Shown here in pieces: positions 1 through 11,667 of a stretch of DNA of 64,000 bases; within the stretch, counting starts at the first letter, position 1, and each line of letters starts with the position of its first letter. The stretch is from NCBI GenBank assembly GCA_035610835.1, contig CM069447.1, positions 15,705,992-15,769,991 of the forward strand. The letters run 5' to 3'. The notes below the pieces were generated by a model. That model was not told the DNA's origin. It saw only the letters and a program-made list of their open reading frames with translations, and did not search any database. Position numbers and translations under genes: made by a program. The stretch is from Ophiura sarsii (lineage: Eukaryota > Echinodermata > Ophiuroidea > Amphilepidida > Ophiuridae).

Positions 1-214
1 ATTGGTACATGTAATGAGGGAAAAAGGTGAGAGAAGCTACATATATGTGATGCGATCTGTGAAAACCCGTCGAATGTCGCAAAATGTGAACTAGGGATTA
101 TGGGTAAAATAAAATAAAAAGGTTCTTTCTTTTTTTTTTAAAGATTTTTTGAGAAAATTAATTTCCAATACTTGTGTCATCATCTTTTCTGAAATTTCCC
201 CTTCAAAAACTTAC
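1..214. other. AT-rich intergenic or intronic sequence
   Basis: No exon or element with clear ends is visible. It probably lies in an intron of the integrin beta gene, because the next integrin exon begins at 2948 and needs upstream exons that are not found here. Confidence 0.4.
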
Positions 215-600
215 TTAAAGGCATATTATGTGATCTTTTCCAAGTGACGCCCTCTATCATTGATTTTTACTATGAAAGCAGATTTTCTTGCAGATTAGCA
301 TTTTTGATCATAAATCATAAAGATCTTATAAGTTACAGATCTATAGGATTCCTAATTACTTCAAAATCATGGTTTGAAAATAGATTGTACCGAGCGGTAC
401 AAACTATTTTTCAAATTTTACTCTAAATTCACTCTAAAACCATGATTTTGAGGTTATTAGGAATCGTATCGCTCTGTAACTTGGAATATATTTATGATTT
501 TTGATCAGAAAAGTAAATCTTCAAGAAAATCTGCTTCCAATTTTTTTTCGAGGATTGAGGGCGTCCCCTGGAAAAGATCACATAATATATATACCTTTAA
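215..600. mobile_element. Foldback MITE, family A copy 1
   Basis: The whole element is an imperfect inverted repeat. It starts TTAAAGGCATATTATGTGAT and ends with the near reverse complement. The inner arms share the GATCATAAATCAT and AGGAATCGTATCGCTCTGTA-type blocks. Related copies lie at 21169-21496 and 31362-31700. It has no coding capacity, so it is a non-autonomous element. Confidence 0.8.
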
Positions 601-784
601 GTCACTTTTCTTATTAACCGTATAATGTTATTGAACTATGATGTATCTTTATTGGCCTGTTTTCATGATTTCTTGTTTTGTAGCTTTTTATGACATCACA
701 ATCATCATTCACTCATATCTTTTTTTGTAGTGATCGTAGAAAAATAATTGAAACAGTTCTGTAATCAGCACAGTTTCAGCTTTC

Positions 785-1055
785 TTATTTATCGAGGGTT
801 GAGCGGCAGAAGGCCGTAACTCAAGAAATGCTTTTTTGAGATCATTGACTTTCAAATATTTGGTACCGGTACTCATTACAATACACTGTAGCACCCAACT
901 TATAACTCTAATTTTAGTCAAATTCAGAGTGTTTATGAGTTATCTCTTTATGGTTCTGAAAATCTAGGTTATATGGATTATATTTGTACCAAAATATAAA
1001 TTTGCCCAAAAGTTGAGTTACGACCTTCTGGCGCTCAACCCTCGATATGAAATAA
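785..1055. mobile_element. MITE with ~30-bp terminal inverted repeats
   Basis: The left end reads ATCGAGGGTTGAGCGGCAGA and the right end carries the matching reverse complement (GGCGCTCAACCCTCGAT). The interior is AT-rich and non-coding. Confidence 0.7.
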
Positions 1056-1129
1056 ATATCTCCAATATGAAAAATCCCACCATGTGGAGGGTTTTCACAG
1101 ATTGCATCACATATATTAACCCTAACACC

Positions 1130-1300
1130 ATGAACCAGCCCCAAAGCATGAGTGACAGGGTTTCTATGACGTAATCGACCGAGCCTATATGGTGAGCGCA
1201 ATAAACTGCGTGAACGTGAAGCTGATAGCCGTGGCTTGCCTATACGGGCCAGCACTTGATGTGCGGAGGGTCCCTGGATCAAATCGTGGTGGAGGAGCGG
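1130..1300 (+). mobile_element. tRNA-derived SINE fragment
   Basis: A degraded tRNA-like head holds an A-box-like region around the GTGGCTTGCCTATA block and a weak B box (CCTGGATCAAATC). The same head, in reverse orientation and better preserved, occurs at 10930-11150 and 11195-11385. Confidence 0.6.
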
Positions 1301-1371
1301 AAATTTGTTAAAACTTCTCCGAAATCCTTCCGTTGGTTAAAAAACAAGATGGTCGGGTTAGGGTTAAAACA

Positions 1372-1611
1372 TCTCTGTTCTGTCAAAACCTTGTATCTCC
1401 ATCCGGCCCTTCAGCATGTATAAAGTAATACTTCCTATGTATAACCTTTAGGCAGTCTGCTCTAAACATATTCAAGGGCCAAAACACATCTCTCAAAATG
1501 TTGTAAGCGCTCTTTCCCTGCCCCTGAACACGTTCGGGCAGTCTGCTTTAAACATGTTCAAGGGCCACAAATACATTTGTCAAAATCTTAAGGTTTTGAC
1601 ATAACAGTGAC
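1372..1611. mobile_element. MITE, CTGTTCTGTCAAAACC family copy 1
   Basis: Terminal inverted repeats resemble TCTGTTCTGTCAAAACC. The interior contains tandem GGGCAGTCTGCTCTAAACAT-type blocks. Further copies are at 18631-18889 and, split by another element, at 33440-34722. Confidence 0.65.
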
Positions 1612-2275
1612 AAAAATAAACATCCAGTGTTTATGGTACACAACAAAAATAAAAGGTGTAAGCCTATTTCATCATATCCTTTTTGGACCAAAAATAGTCT
1701 TAGTTTAGAATTGATTTATTTGTCAATCAATTTATTTGGCGGCAATATGGTCCAAAATCAGGTGACATTTTTGATCAAACTACTGAAAATATCCATTTTT
1801 GATTTGAGAGTTATTTCTATTTTCCGTTCTATTGCTATGCAGGGGCCTAACCAGGTGTGCAGTAGGGTGGGGTTTTAGAAAATTCTCCACCCCCCAGAAA
1901 CAAATGTCCTGTGGAAACAAATACAGCGTAGCGAGTGCAGCGAGTGAAGCGCTTTACGGGTGGGGTCCAAGGGCCCTAACCATTCAGTGAGGTGTTAATC
2001 ATCGATCCTTTGTCACTCCTTTTAACAATATAGAAAAAAGGATTGTGCTTTCCCCGCTCTTTCCCAGGGGGTGTGAGAGGCCACAAATAAAAAAGAGGAA
2101 ACAGACCAAAACGAGGAAAAACAGCGTAAAATTGAGTAAAAATGCCAAATATGGGCTGAAAAGAAAAGAAAAGGCTGACATTTTGGCATAAATTTTTTTT
2201 TTAAAAAGAGGAAATCAGCCAAAAAGAGGAACTCTCACACCCCTGCTTTCCTCTACTTGCCCCACTATTTTACTG
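1612..2275. other. No gene seen
   Basis: AT-rich sequence with short direct repeats (GTAGCGAGTGCAGCGAG) and purine tracts. No supportable exon was found. Confidence 0.4.
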
Positions 2276-2428
2276 GAGGAAAAAAAGTTCCAATAAAAAA
2301 GTACTATTTCCCTGTAATGAGGAGCTGCAAGGGAAATAGTACCTTTTTATGGGAACTTTTTTTCCCTGCTCGCGATCACGTTAATTGACCATGGTTCCTT
2401 GCTCGCGATCGCGGTAATTGACCTTGGC
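2276..2428. repeat. Hairpin and adjacent 32-bp tandem duplication
   Basis: Arms at about 2276-2315 and 2329-2366 are near-perfect reverse complements around GTACTATTTCCCT. They are followed by two tandem copies of a TGCTCGCGATC-containing unit at 2367-2428. Confidence 0.6.
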
Positions 2429-2561
2429 TTGATTGATACATTTAGTAGGCCTAGGTCTATTATCTTTTGTTAATCAAGTATTTCAAAGGACAGAAATATT
2501 TGTATATGTTATATAAAAACAATAATGTATGCTCTATATTCGGGAAATGGCGTAAAATAGG

Positions 2562-2757
2562 TACTGTAAAAGCTGAAATTTTTGCGGTGGTTTTATTTTC
2601 GCGCTTTTCGCGCAAAATATTTTTCTGCAAAAATTATAACACGCGAAAATATTGTTTTCAACATTCATGCAATGCATCCAGAAGGTCACCCGCGAAAAAA
2701 ACAATTCGCAAAATGTCTATGATATCAAAATGCGCGAAAATATTGGCTTTTACAGTA
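2562..2757. mobile_element. TACTGTAAAAG/CGCG-rich MITE, copy 1
   Basis: It starts TACTGTAAAAGCTGAAATTT and ends with the inverse ...GGCTTTTACAGTA. The interior is rich in TTTTCGCG and CGCGAAAA motifs. Family members are at 20667-20838, 29420-29614, 51230-51412 and 57536-57734. Confidence 0.75.
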
Positions 2758-2763
2758 CCCTCT

Positions 2764-2831
2764 GTGACTGGAGACCGTGGGCCTACTATTTTTGGCCTCT
2801 GGAAAATAGTAGGCCCACGGTCTCCAGTCAC
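2764..2831. repeat. Perfect 29-bp inverted repeat
   Basis: Arms 2764-2792 and 2803-2831 are exact reverse complements around a 10-nt loop, beginning GTGACTGGAGACCGTGGGCC. It abuts the MITE ending at 2757 and lies about 115 bp upstream of the integrin exon. Confidence 0.85.
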
Positions 2832-2947
2832 CTCGGGGAGCAATTTTGCACCATTTCCCTCATGATCAGTAAATATTTGTATATTAACTTCTCTCATAAA
2901 AATGTGATAACAATCAAACTATTTCCACCTCCTTTTTTTTCTTCTAG

Positions 2948-3138
2948 TATGTCATGATCCATTTCAAGGCCGTGCAAGAGAGCATGTGGATATGAAGATA
3001 ATCGTATTGTCCATAGTCGCCAGTATAGTACTGATAGGCATGGCGTTGTTACTGGTATTAAGGCTGGCCATATACCTACAGGATCGACAAGAATTTGCCA
3101 GGTTTGAAAAGGAAAGACAGAACGCAAATTGGGATGAG
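2948..3138 (+). CDS. Integrin beta subunit, transmembrane and membrane-proximal cytoplasmic exon
   Basis: Integrin beta chains pair with an alpha chain at the plasma membrane and link extracellular matrix to actin through talin and kindlin. A pyrimidine-rich acceptor ending TTCTAG precedes 2948 and the donor GTGAGT follows 3138. The exon enters in phase (two bases complete a codon) and leaves in phase 0, encoding 63 full codons. It opens CHDPFQGRAREHVD, continues with a hydrophobic transmembrane helix (about residues 16-41 of the exon), then gives LQDRQEFARFEKERQNANWD. That closely matches the family signature HDRREFAKFEKEK-NAKWD. No stop interrupts the frame. The reading continues at 11453 with the NPxF/NPxY exon. 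Upstream beta exons (I-like, EGF and tail domains) were not found and should lie left of the window. The beta subtype cannot be decided from the tail. Confidence 0.93.
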
Positions 3139-3663
3139 GTGAGTGCTTACACACTTAGAACAATAGGGTGAAATTAGGGTCTTTTTAGTGTTATTTATGT
3201 ATAAAACTATTCTCATAAAAGGTTGGGTGTATGGCGGAGTGGGACAATGTAAGTGTATAAATTGAGTGAAATGTTCACCTTTTTGGGGTAATGGTATGTC
3301 ATACCAGCTGTATTCATGTTTGAAAAATAAAAATAATGTACTTAGGCGAGGATAACTAAACCCCTGTTTATAGATTTTTTTTCTCAAATCATGTAAAATC
3401 AACTGTTTTTGGGCTGTAAATCTGGCGGAATTTTCTTTTCACAAATTTTTAAAAATAATCCTGATTGTTGCAGATTTCGGTGACATTTTAGGTAAAAATA
3501 AATAAATAATAATAATTGTTTTAAAAACAAGGCGGTTCTCGAACGGCGCGTCTCGCCTGTTCATCAAAAGTGACTTGAAAGAAATGATGATGAAACATAT
3601 GATACAATGTAGCACTGTCACAGAGGTATGCATTGTAGTTAATGCAAGGGATGTAATACCTTG
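3139..3663. other. 5' part of the integrin intron
   Basis: AT-rich sequence between the exon donor and the satellite array. Its first bases (GTGAGTGCTTACACAC...) recur in the exon remnants at 10581-10840. Confidence 0.6.
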
Positions 3664-6600
3664 AAAAATTTAATAAACAAAAAGAACACACCAACCCCCT
3701 TCCCTACACCAAATCACATCAAGATAGGCCTTACAGATCTTATTTGACCCCAGATGACCCCCAATGACCCCAAAAAATTAATCAATAAAAAGCACACACC
3801 ACCCCCCTTCCCTCCACCAAATCCCATCAAGATAGGCCTTACGGATCTTATTTGACCCCAGATGACCTCTGATGACCTCGACAAATTAATCAACAAAAAG
3901 AACACACCATCCCTCTTCCGTCCACCAAATCCCATCAAGATAGGCCTTACGGATCTTATTTGACCCCAGATGACCTTGAATGACCTCCGATGACCTTGAA
4001 AATTTAATCAGCAAAAAGAATACACCACCCCCCTTCCCTCCACCAAATCCAATCAAGATAGGCCTTACTGATCTATTTGACCCCATATTTGACCCCCGAT
4101 GACCCCGAAAAATTAATCAACAAAAAGAACACACCATCCCCCTTCCCTCCACCAAATCCCATCAAGATAGGCCTTACTGATCTATTTGACCCCATATTTG
4201 ACCCCCGATGATCCCGAAAAATTAATCAACCAAAAGAACACACCACCCCCTTCCCTCCACCAAATCCCATCAAGATAGGCCTTACTGATCTATTTGACCC
4301 CCGATGACCCCGAAAAATTAATCAACAAAAAGTACACACCACCCCCTTCCCTCCACCAAATCCCATCAAGATAGGCCTTACTGATCTATTTGACCCCATA
4401 TTTGACCCCGATGACCCCGAAAAATTAATCAACAAAAAAGAACACACCATCCCTCTTCCGTCCACTAAATCCCATCAAGATAGGCCTTACTGATCTATTT
4501 GACCCCCGATGACCCCGAAAAATTAATCAACAAAAAGAACACACCACCCCCCTTCCCTCCACCAAATCCCATCAAGATAGGCCTTACTGATCTATTTGAC
4601 CCCATATTTGACCCCCGATGACCCCGAAAAATTAATCAACCAAAAGAACACACCACCCCCCTTCCCTCCACCAAATCCCATCAAGATAGGCCTTACTGAT
4701 CTATTTGACCCCATATTTGACCCCCGATGACCCCGAAAAATTAATCAACAAAAAGAACACACCACCCCCCTTCCCTCCACCAAATCCCATCAAGATAGGC
4801 CTTACTGATCTATTTGACCCCATATTTGACCCCCAATGACCCCGAAAAATTAATCAACAAAAAGAACACACCATCCCTCTTCCGTCCACCAAATCCCATC
4901 AAGATAGGCCTTACTGATCTATTTGACCCCATATTTGACCCCCGATGACCCCGAAAAAATAATCAACAAAAGAACACCCCATCCCTCTTCCGTCCACCAA
5001 ATCCCATCAAGATAGGCCTTACTGATCTATTTTACCCCATATTTGACCCCCGATGACCCCGAAAAAATAATCAACAAAAAGAACACCCCATCCCTCTTCC
5101 GTCCACCAAATCCCATCAAGATAGGCCTTGCTGATCTATTTGACCCCATATTTGACCCCGATGACCCCGAAAATTTAATCAACAAAAAGAACACACCATC
5201 CCTCTTCCGTCCACCAAATCCCATCAAGATAGGCCTTACTGATCTATTTGACCCCATATTTGACCCCGATGACCCCGAAAAATTAATCAACAAAAAGAAC
5301 ACACCATCCCTCTTCCGTCCACTAAATCCCATCAAGATAGGCCTTACTGATCTATTTGACCCCCGATGACCCCGAAAAATTAATCAACAAAAAGAACACA
5401 CCACCCCCCTTCGCTCCACCAAATCCCATCAAGATAGGCCTTACTGATCTATTTGACCCCATATTTGACCCCCGATGACCCCGAAAAATTAATCAACCAA
5501 AAGAACACACCACCCCCCTTCCCTCCACCAAATCCCATCAAGATAGGCCTTACTGATCTATTTGACCCCATATTTGACCCCCGATGACCCCGAAAAATTA
5601 ATCAACAAAAAGAACACACCACCCCCCTTCCCTCCACCAAATCCCATCAAGATAGGCCTTACTGATCTATTTGACCCCATATTTGACCCCCAATGACCCC
5701 GAAAAATTAATCAACAAAAAGAACACACCATCCCTCTTCCGTCCACCAAATCCCATCAAGATAGGCCTTACTGATCTATTTGACCCCATATTTGACCCCC
5801 GATGACCCCGAAAAAATAATCAACAAAAAGAACACCCCATCCCTCTTCCGTCCACCAAATCCCATCAAGATAGGCCTTACTGATCTATTTGACCCCATAT
5901 TTGACCCCGATGACCCCGAAAAATTAATCAACAAAAAGAACACACCATCCCTCTTCCGTCCACCAAATCCCATCAAGATAGGCCTTACTGATCTATTTGA
6001 CCCCATATTTGACCCCCGATGACCCCGAAAAATTAATCAACAAAAAGAACACACCACCCCCTTCCCTCCACCAAATCCCATCAAGATAGGCCTTACTGAT
6101 CTATTTGACCCCATATTTGACCCCCAATGACCCCAAAAAATTAATCAATAAAAAGCACACACCACCCCCCTTCCCTCCACCAAATCCCATCAAGATAGGC
6201 CTTACTGATCTATTTGACCCCATATTTGACCCCCAATGACCCCGAAAAATTAATCAACCAAAAGAACACACCACCCCCCTTCCCTCCACCAAATCCCATC
6301 AAGATAGGCCTTACTGATCTATTTGACCCCCGATGACCCCGAAAAATTAATCAACAAAAAGTACACACCACCCCCTTCCCTCCACCAAATCCCATCAAGA
6401 TAGGCCTTACTGATCTATTTGACCCCATATTTGACCCCGATGACCCCGAAAAATTAATCAACAAAAAGAACACACCATCCCTCTTCCGTCCACTAAATCC
6501 CATCAAGATAGGCCTTACTGATCTATTTGACCCCCGATGACCCCGAAAAATTAATCAACAAAAAGAACACACCACCCCCCTTCCCTCCACCAAATCCCAT

Positions 6601-9600
6601 CAAGATAGGCCTTACTGATCTATTTGACCCCATATTTGACCCCCGATGACCCCGAAAAATTAATCAACCAAAAGAACACACCACCCCCCTTCCCTCCACC
6701 AAATCCCATCAAGATAGGCCTTACTGATCTATTTGACCCCATATTTGACCCCCGATGACCCCGAAAAATTAATCAACAAAAAGAACACACCACCCCCCTT
6801 CCCTCCACCAAATCCCATCAAGATAGGCCTTACTGATCTATTTGACCCCATATTTGACCCCCAATGACCCCGAAAAATTAATCAACAAAAGAACACACCA
6901 TCCCTCTTCCGTCCACCAAATCCCATCAAGATAGGCCTTACTGATCTATTTGACCCCATATTTGACCCCCGATGACCCCGAAAAAATAATCAACAAAAGA
7001 ACACCCCATCCCTCTTCCGTCCACCAAATCCCATCAAGATAGGCCTTACTGATCTATTTTACCCCATATTTGACCCCCGATGACCCCGAAAAAATAATCA
7101 ACAAAAAGAACACCCCATCCCTCTTCCGTCCACCAAATCCCATCAAGATAGGCCTTACTGATCTATTTGACCCCATATTTGACCCCGATGACCCCGAAAA
7201 ATTAATCAACAAAAAGAACACACCATCCCTCTTCCGTCCACCAAATCCCATCAAGATAGGCCTTACTGATCTATTTGACCCCATATTTGACCCCGATGAC
7301 CCCGAAAAATTAATCAACAAAAAGAACACACCATCCCTCTTCCGTCCACTAAATCCCATCAAGATAGGCCTTACTGATCTATTTGACCCCCGATGACCCC
7401 GAAAAATTAATCAACAAAAAGAACACACCACCCCCCTTCCCTCCACCAAATCCCATCAAGATAGGCCTTACTGATCTATTTGACCCCATATTTGACCCCC
7501 AATGACCCCAAAAAATTAATCAATAAAAAGAACACACCACCCCCCTTCCCTCCACCAAATCCCATCAAGATAGGCCTTACTGATCTATTTGACCCCATAT
7601 TTGACCCCCGATGACCCCGAAAAATTAATCAACAAAAAGAACACACCACCCCCCTTCCCTCCACCAAATCCCATCAAGATAGGCCTTACTGATCTATTTG
7701 ACCCCATATTTGACCCCCAATGACCCCGAAAAATTAATCAACAAAAAGAACACACCATCCCTCTTCCGTCCACCAAATCCCATCAAGATAGGCCTTACTG
7801 ATCTATTTGACCCCATATTTGACCCCCGATGACCCCGAAAAAATAATCAACAAAAAGAACACCCCATCCCTCTTCTGTCCACCAAATCCCATCAAGATAG
7901 GCCTTACTGATCTATTTGACCCCATATTTGACCCCGATGACCCCGAAAAATTAATCAACAAAAAGAACACACCATCCCTCTTCCGTCCACCAAATCCCAT
8001 CAAGATAGGCCTTACTGATCTATTTGACCCCATATTTGACCCCCGATGACCCCGAAAAATTAATCAACAAAAAGAACACACCATCCCTCTTCCGTCCACC
8101 AAATCCCATCAAGATAGGCCTTACTGATCTATTTGACCCCATATTTGACCCCCGATGACCCCGAAAAAATAATCAACAAAAAGAACACCCCATCCCTCTT
8201 CCGTCCACCAAATCCCATCAAGATAGGCCTTACTGATCTATTTGACCCCATATTTGACCCCGATGACCCCGAAAAATTAATCAACAAAAAGAACACACCA
8301 TCCCTCTTCCGTCCACCAAATCCCATCAAGATAGGCCTTACTGATCTATTTGACCCCATATTTGACCCCGATGACCCCGAAAAATTAATCAACAAAAAGA
8401 ACACACCATCCCTCTTCCGTCCACTAAATCCCATCAAGATAGGCCTTACTGATCTATTTGACCCCCGATGACCCCGAAAAATTAATCAACAAAAAGAACA
8501 CACCACCCCCCTTCCCTCCACCAAATCCCATCAAGATAGGCCTTACTGATCTATTTGACCCCATATTTGACCCCCAATGACCCCAAAAAATTAATCAATA
8601 AAAAGAACACACCACCCCCCTTCCCTCCACCAAATCCCATCAAGATAGGCCTTACTGATCTATTTGACCCCATATTTGACCCCCGATGACCCCGAAAAAT
8701 TAATCAACAAAAAGAACACACCACCCCCCTTCCCTCCACCAAATCCCATCAAGATAGGCCTTACTGATCTATTTGACCCCATATTTGACCCCCAATGACC
8801 CCGAAAAATTAATCAACAAAAAGAACACACCATCCCTCTTCCGTCCACCAAATCCCATCAAGATAGGCCTTACTGATCTATTTGACCCCATATTTGACCC
8901 CCGATGACCCCGAAAAAATAATCAACAAAAAGAACACCCCATCCCTCTTCTGTCCACCAAATCCCATCAAGATAGGCCTTACTGATCTATTTGACCCCGA
9001 TGACCCCGAAAAATTAATCAACAAAAAGAACACACCATCCCTCTTCCGTCCACCAAATCCCATCAAGATAGGCCTTACTGATCTATTTGACCCCATATTT
9101 GACCCCCGATGACCCCGAAAAATTAATCAACAAAAAGAACACACCATCCCTCTTCCGTCCACCAAATCCCATCAAGATAGGCCTTACTGATCTATTTGAC
9201 CCCATATTTGACCCCCGATGACCCCGAAAAAATAATCAACAAAAAGAACACCCCATCCCTCTTCCGTCCACCAAATCCCATCAAGATAGGCCTTACTGAT
9301 CTATTTGACCCCATATTTGACCCCGATGACCCCGAAAAATTAATCAACAAAAAGAACACACCATCCCTCTTCCGTCCACCAAATCCCATCAAGATAGGCC
9401 TTACTGATCTATTTGACCCCATATTTGACCCCCGATGACCCCGAAAAATTAATCAACAAAAAGAACACACCACCCCCTTCCCTCCACCAAATCCCATCAA
9501 GATAGGCCTTACTGATCTATTTGACCCCATATTTGACCCCCAATGACCCCAAAAAATTAATCAATAAAAAGCACACACCACCCCCCTTCCCTCCACCAAA

Positions 9601-10205
9601 TCCCATCAAGATAGGCCTTACTGATCTATTTGACCCCATATTTGACCCCCAATGACCCCGAAAAATTAATCAACAAAAAGAACACACCATCCCTCTTCCG
9701 TCCACCAAATCCCATCAAGATAGGCCTTACTGATCTATTTGACCCCATATTTGACCCCCGATGACCTTGAATGACCTCTGATGACCTTGCAAATTTATTC
9801 AGCAAAAAGAACACACCACTCCCCTTCCCTCCACCAAATCTCATCAATATAGGCCTTACTGATCTATTTGACCCCATATTTGACCCCGATGACCTCTGGT
9901 GACCTTGAAAATTTAATCAGCAAAAAGAACACACCACCCCCCTTCCCTCCACCAAATCCCATCAAGATAGGCCTTACTGATCTATTTGACCCCATATTTG
10001 ACCCCCGATGACCTTGAATGACCTCCGATGACCTTGAAAATTTAATTAGCAAAAAGAACACACCACCCCCTTCCCTCCACCAAATCCCATCAAGATCGGC
10101 CTTACGGATCTTATTTGACCCCATATTTGACCCCGATGACCTTGAATGACCTCCAATGACCTTGAAAATCTAATCAGCAAAAGAACACCCCACCCCCTTC
10201 CCTGA
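3664..10205. repeat. Satellite array inside the integrin intron, ~95-109-bp units with higher-order structure
   Basis: About sixty tandem units each carry a GATAGGCCTTACTGATCTAT block, one or two TTTGACCCC blocks, GATGACCCCGAAAAATTAAT, and a CCACC(C)CTTCCCTCCACCAAATC block. Full units are about 108-109 bp; shorter ones lack one TTTGACCCCATA step. Units fall into types (CCACCCCCCTTCCCT versus CCATCCCTCTTCCGT) whose order repeats at offsets of 2027 bp (for example 5027 and 7054) and 1075 bp (7054 and 8129), so large blocks were copied. Edge units (3664-4080 and 9760-10205) are more diverged, as expected of an array that homogenises from the middle. Many units are divisible by three, which makes long open frames on both strands; these are artefacts. 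Confidence 0.95.
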
Positions 10206-10480
10206 CATCAAGTCCCATCAAGATAGGCCTTACGGATCTCTAGATATCGCGTCACAACGCGTCTCAAAAGTTTTAAGCATATTTGACCCCGATGACCTTG
10301 TATGACCCCCGATGACCTTGAAAAATCAATCAGCAACAGAACGCACCACCCCCCTTCCCTCCACCAAGTCCCATCACGATAGGCCTTACGGATCTCCAGA
10401 TATCGCGTCACAAAGGTATTTCTTAGCACACGGCTGACGGCGGACGGCGGACGCCATACGCCGGACAGAAATAGTGATAA
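10206..10480. repeat. Diverged satellite edge with GATATCGCGTCACAA motif
   Basis: Two degenerate units end in GATATCGCGTCACAA (10244 and 10398 regions), followed by GC-rich GACGGCGGAC repeats. This is the decayed right edge of the array. Confidence 0.6.
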
Positions 10481-10494
10481 CATAGTCTCTTTCT

Positions 10495-10580
10495 GATTAC
10501 ATCAGGCGAGACAAAAACCAGACCGACTGACCCTACCTGACAGGTCCGTCCGCCCGTAAAACGGAGTGGTTTTTTTGTCG
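10495..10580. mobile_element. Short inverted-repeat element (GGCGACAAAAACC ends)
   Basis: GGCGAGACAAAAACCAGACCG faces a matching inverse end (GGTTTTTTTGTCGCC). It is a short relative of the ACAGGGTTT/GACCGACC family also seen at 20848, 31918 and 40074. Confidence 0.5.
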
Positions 10581-10840
10581 CCATATGGATGAGGTGGGTT
10601 CATGCACACTTGAAACTAAGGGGTCAATTTTCACCCCTATGGAAAGATTGGATATATTCTTACATGATAGATAAGGATTTGCGAGGTTTGCAAATTGGGA
10701 TGAGGTGAGTGGTTACACACTTATAACAAAGGAGTCAAATATTTTCACCCTTGGTGTACGAACACACATAAGCTTGTCTAAATCCTTTCATGATAGATAA
10801 GAATCTGTAAACTTGAAAGAAAAATTGCATTGCATTGAAA
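10581..10840 (+). pseudogene. Eroded tandem copies of the integrin transmembrane-exon 3' end
   Basis: Three stretches resemble the end of exon 2948-3138 and the intron after it. At 10652-10735, GATAAGGATTTGCGAGGTTT is joined to GCAAATTGGGATGAG, the GTGAGT donor and a TTACACACTTATAACAA intron start; about 20 bp in the middle is missing relative to the real exon. At 10581-10622, GGATGAGGTGGGTT...CACACTTGAAACTAAGG repeats the donor junction. At 10788-10838, GATAGATAAGAATCTGTAAAC resembles the DRQEF-coding segment. None has an intact frame or acceptor. They look like decayed tandem duplicates of the exon that once provided, or tried to provide, an alternative tail. Confidence 0.6.
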
Positions 10841-10929
10841 TGAGTAATATGTAACATTTGAAAAGTGAAGAACATCTTTTAAATGTTATGGGATGCTTTT
10901 AACCTAAGCCCCTAACCAAATAAATTGTC

Positions 10930-11150
10930 GGTCCCCGACCAGGGATCGAACCAGGGACCCTTTAGACTAAAAACCTCAGCCCCTATAGGCAAGCCACAGC
11001 TCTCAGCTACTCGTTCAAGCAGTATACTGGGCTCACTAATATAGGCTCGTTTGATTAGGTTGATTACGTCATCGAAAGCCGACCGCACATGCGCTAGATA
11101 GGCTTGGAAGTAGTAGTTGTTGGCATTCGGGGCTAAGTGTAGGGTTAATT
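10930..11150 (-). mobile_element. tRNA-derived SINE
   Basis: On the minus strand a tRNA-like head shows an A box within GTAGCTGAGAGCTGTGGCTT and a strong B box GGTTCGATCCC. A non-tRNA body runs leftward in + coordinates to about 11150. Confidence 0.75.
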
Positions 11151-11194
11151 GAACACCAAGAAACAGAAACATCAATTTTTGGCTACCATAACCC

Positions 11195-11385
11195 TAACCC
11201 CTTAACCGGGAATCAAAAACCCTGACCCTCATAGACAAGCCACGGCTCTCAGCTACTCGTTCCCGCAGTATCCTGCGCTCACTATATAGGTTCGGTTGAT
11301 AATATCATCCCAAACCGTCCTCACATGCGCTTGGAAATAGGCTTGGAAGTAGTATTTTTTAGCATTCAGGCTGTTAGGGTTTAGA
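11195..11385 (-). mobile_element. tRNA-derived SINE, second copy
   Basis: Same head (CAAGCCACGGCTCTCAGCTA on +) and same body (CACATGCGCTTGGAAATAGG) as the neighbouring copy, more degraded at the B box. Confidence 0.7.
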
Positions 11386-11452
11386 TACATGATTTATGAT
11401 TGATTTGTCTAATTATGATTCAATATTATTTATTTTTTATGTTTTCTTTCAG

Positions 11453-11515
11453 GCAACCAATCCACTATTCAAAGCATCGACATCAACATATAAAAACCCA
11501 ATGTACGGCAAATAA
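11453..11515 (+). CDS. Integrin beta subunit, last coding exon with NPxF/NPxY motifs
   Basis: A TTTTCTTTCAG acceptor precedes a 63-bp reading of 20 codons plus TAA. The peptide holds ATNPLFKAST and then YKNPMYGK. These are the membrane-proximal and membrane-distal NPxY-type motifs of integrin beta tails, which bind the talin and kindlin PTB-like domains. It joins the exon ending at 3138 in phase 0, giving a tail of usual length. The first motif has Phe in place of the common Tyr, so it cannot be tyrosine-phosphorylated at that site. The second keeps Tyr. Confidence 0.93.
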   Translation, partial: ATNPLFKASTSTYKNPMYGK

Positions 11516-11608
11516 CATCCAATCAAATTCTCTGTTATTTATTCAACGTCCAATCAAATCCCTTGTTATTTATTGAACATCCAATCAAATCTCTTGTTAT
11601 TTATTCAT
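11516..11608 (+). repeat. Three 31-bp tandem repeats in the integrin 3' UTR
   Basis: Starting right after the stop codon, three 31-bp units share CCAATCAAATC and TGTTATTTATT. The repeated TATTTATT is similar to AU-rich mRNA-decay elements. Confidence 0.8.
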
Positions 11609-11655
11609 CATATACAATCAACTCTTGTATAATTTAACTATTTAAGTTGATGCTA

Positions 11656-11661
11656 AATAAA
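11656..11661 (+). promoter_or_regulatory. Polyadenylation signal of the integrin gene
   Basis: AATAAA lies 141 bp after the stop codon and is the first canonical signal downstream of it. Confidence 0.6.
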
Positions 11662-11667
11662 GTAAGG

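Noticed and set aside
914..1282. 122-codon minus frame
   Set aside because: Spans a MITE and a SINE head; no recognisable domain.
5027..10124. Repeated frames such as MTPYLTPDDPEKIINKKNTP on + and GVFFLLINFSGSSG on -
   Set aside because: By-products of 108-bp satellite units; they end wherever a 109- or 95-bp unit shifts the frame, and lie in an intron.
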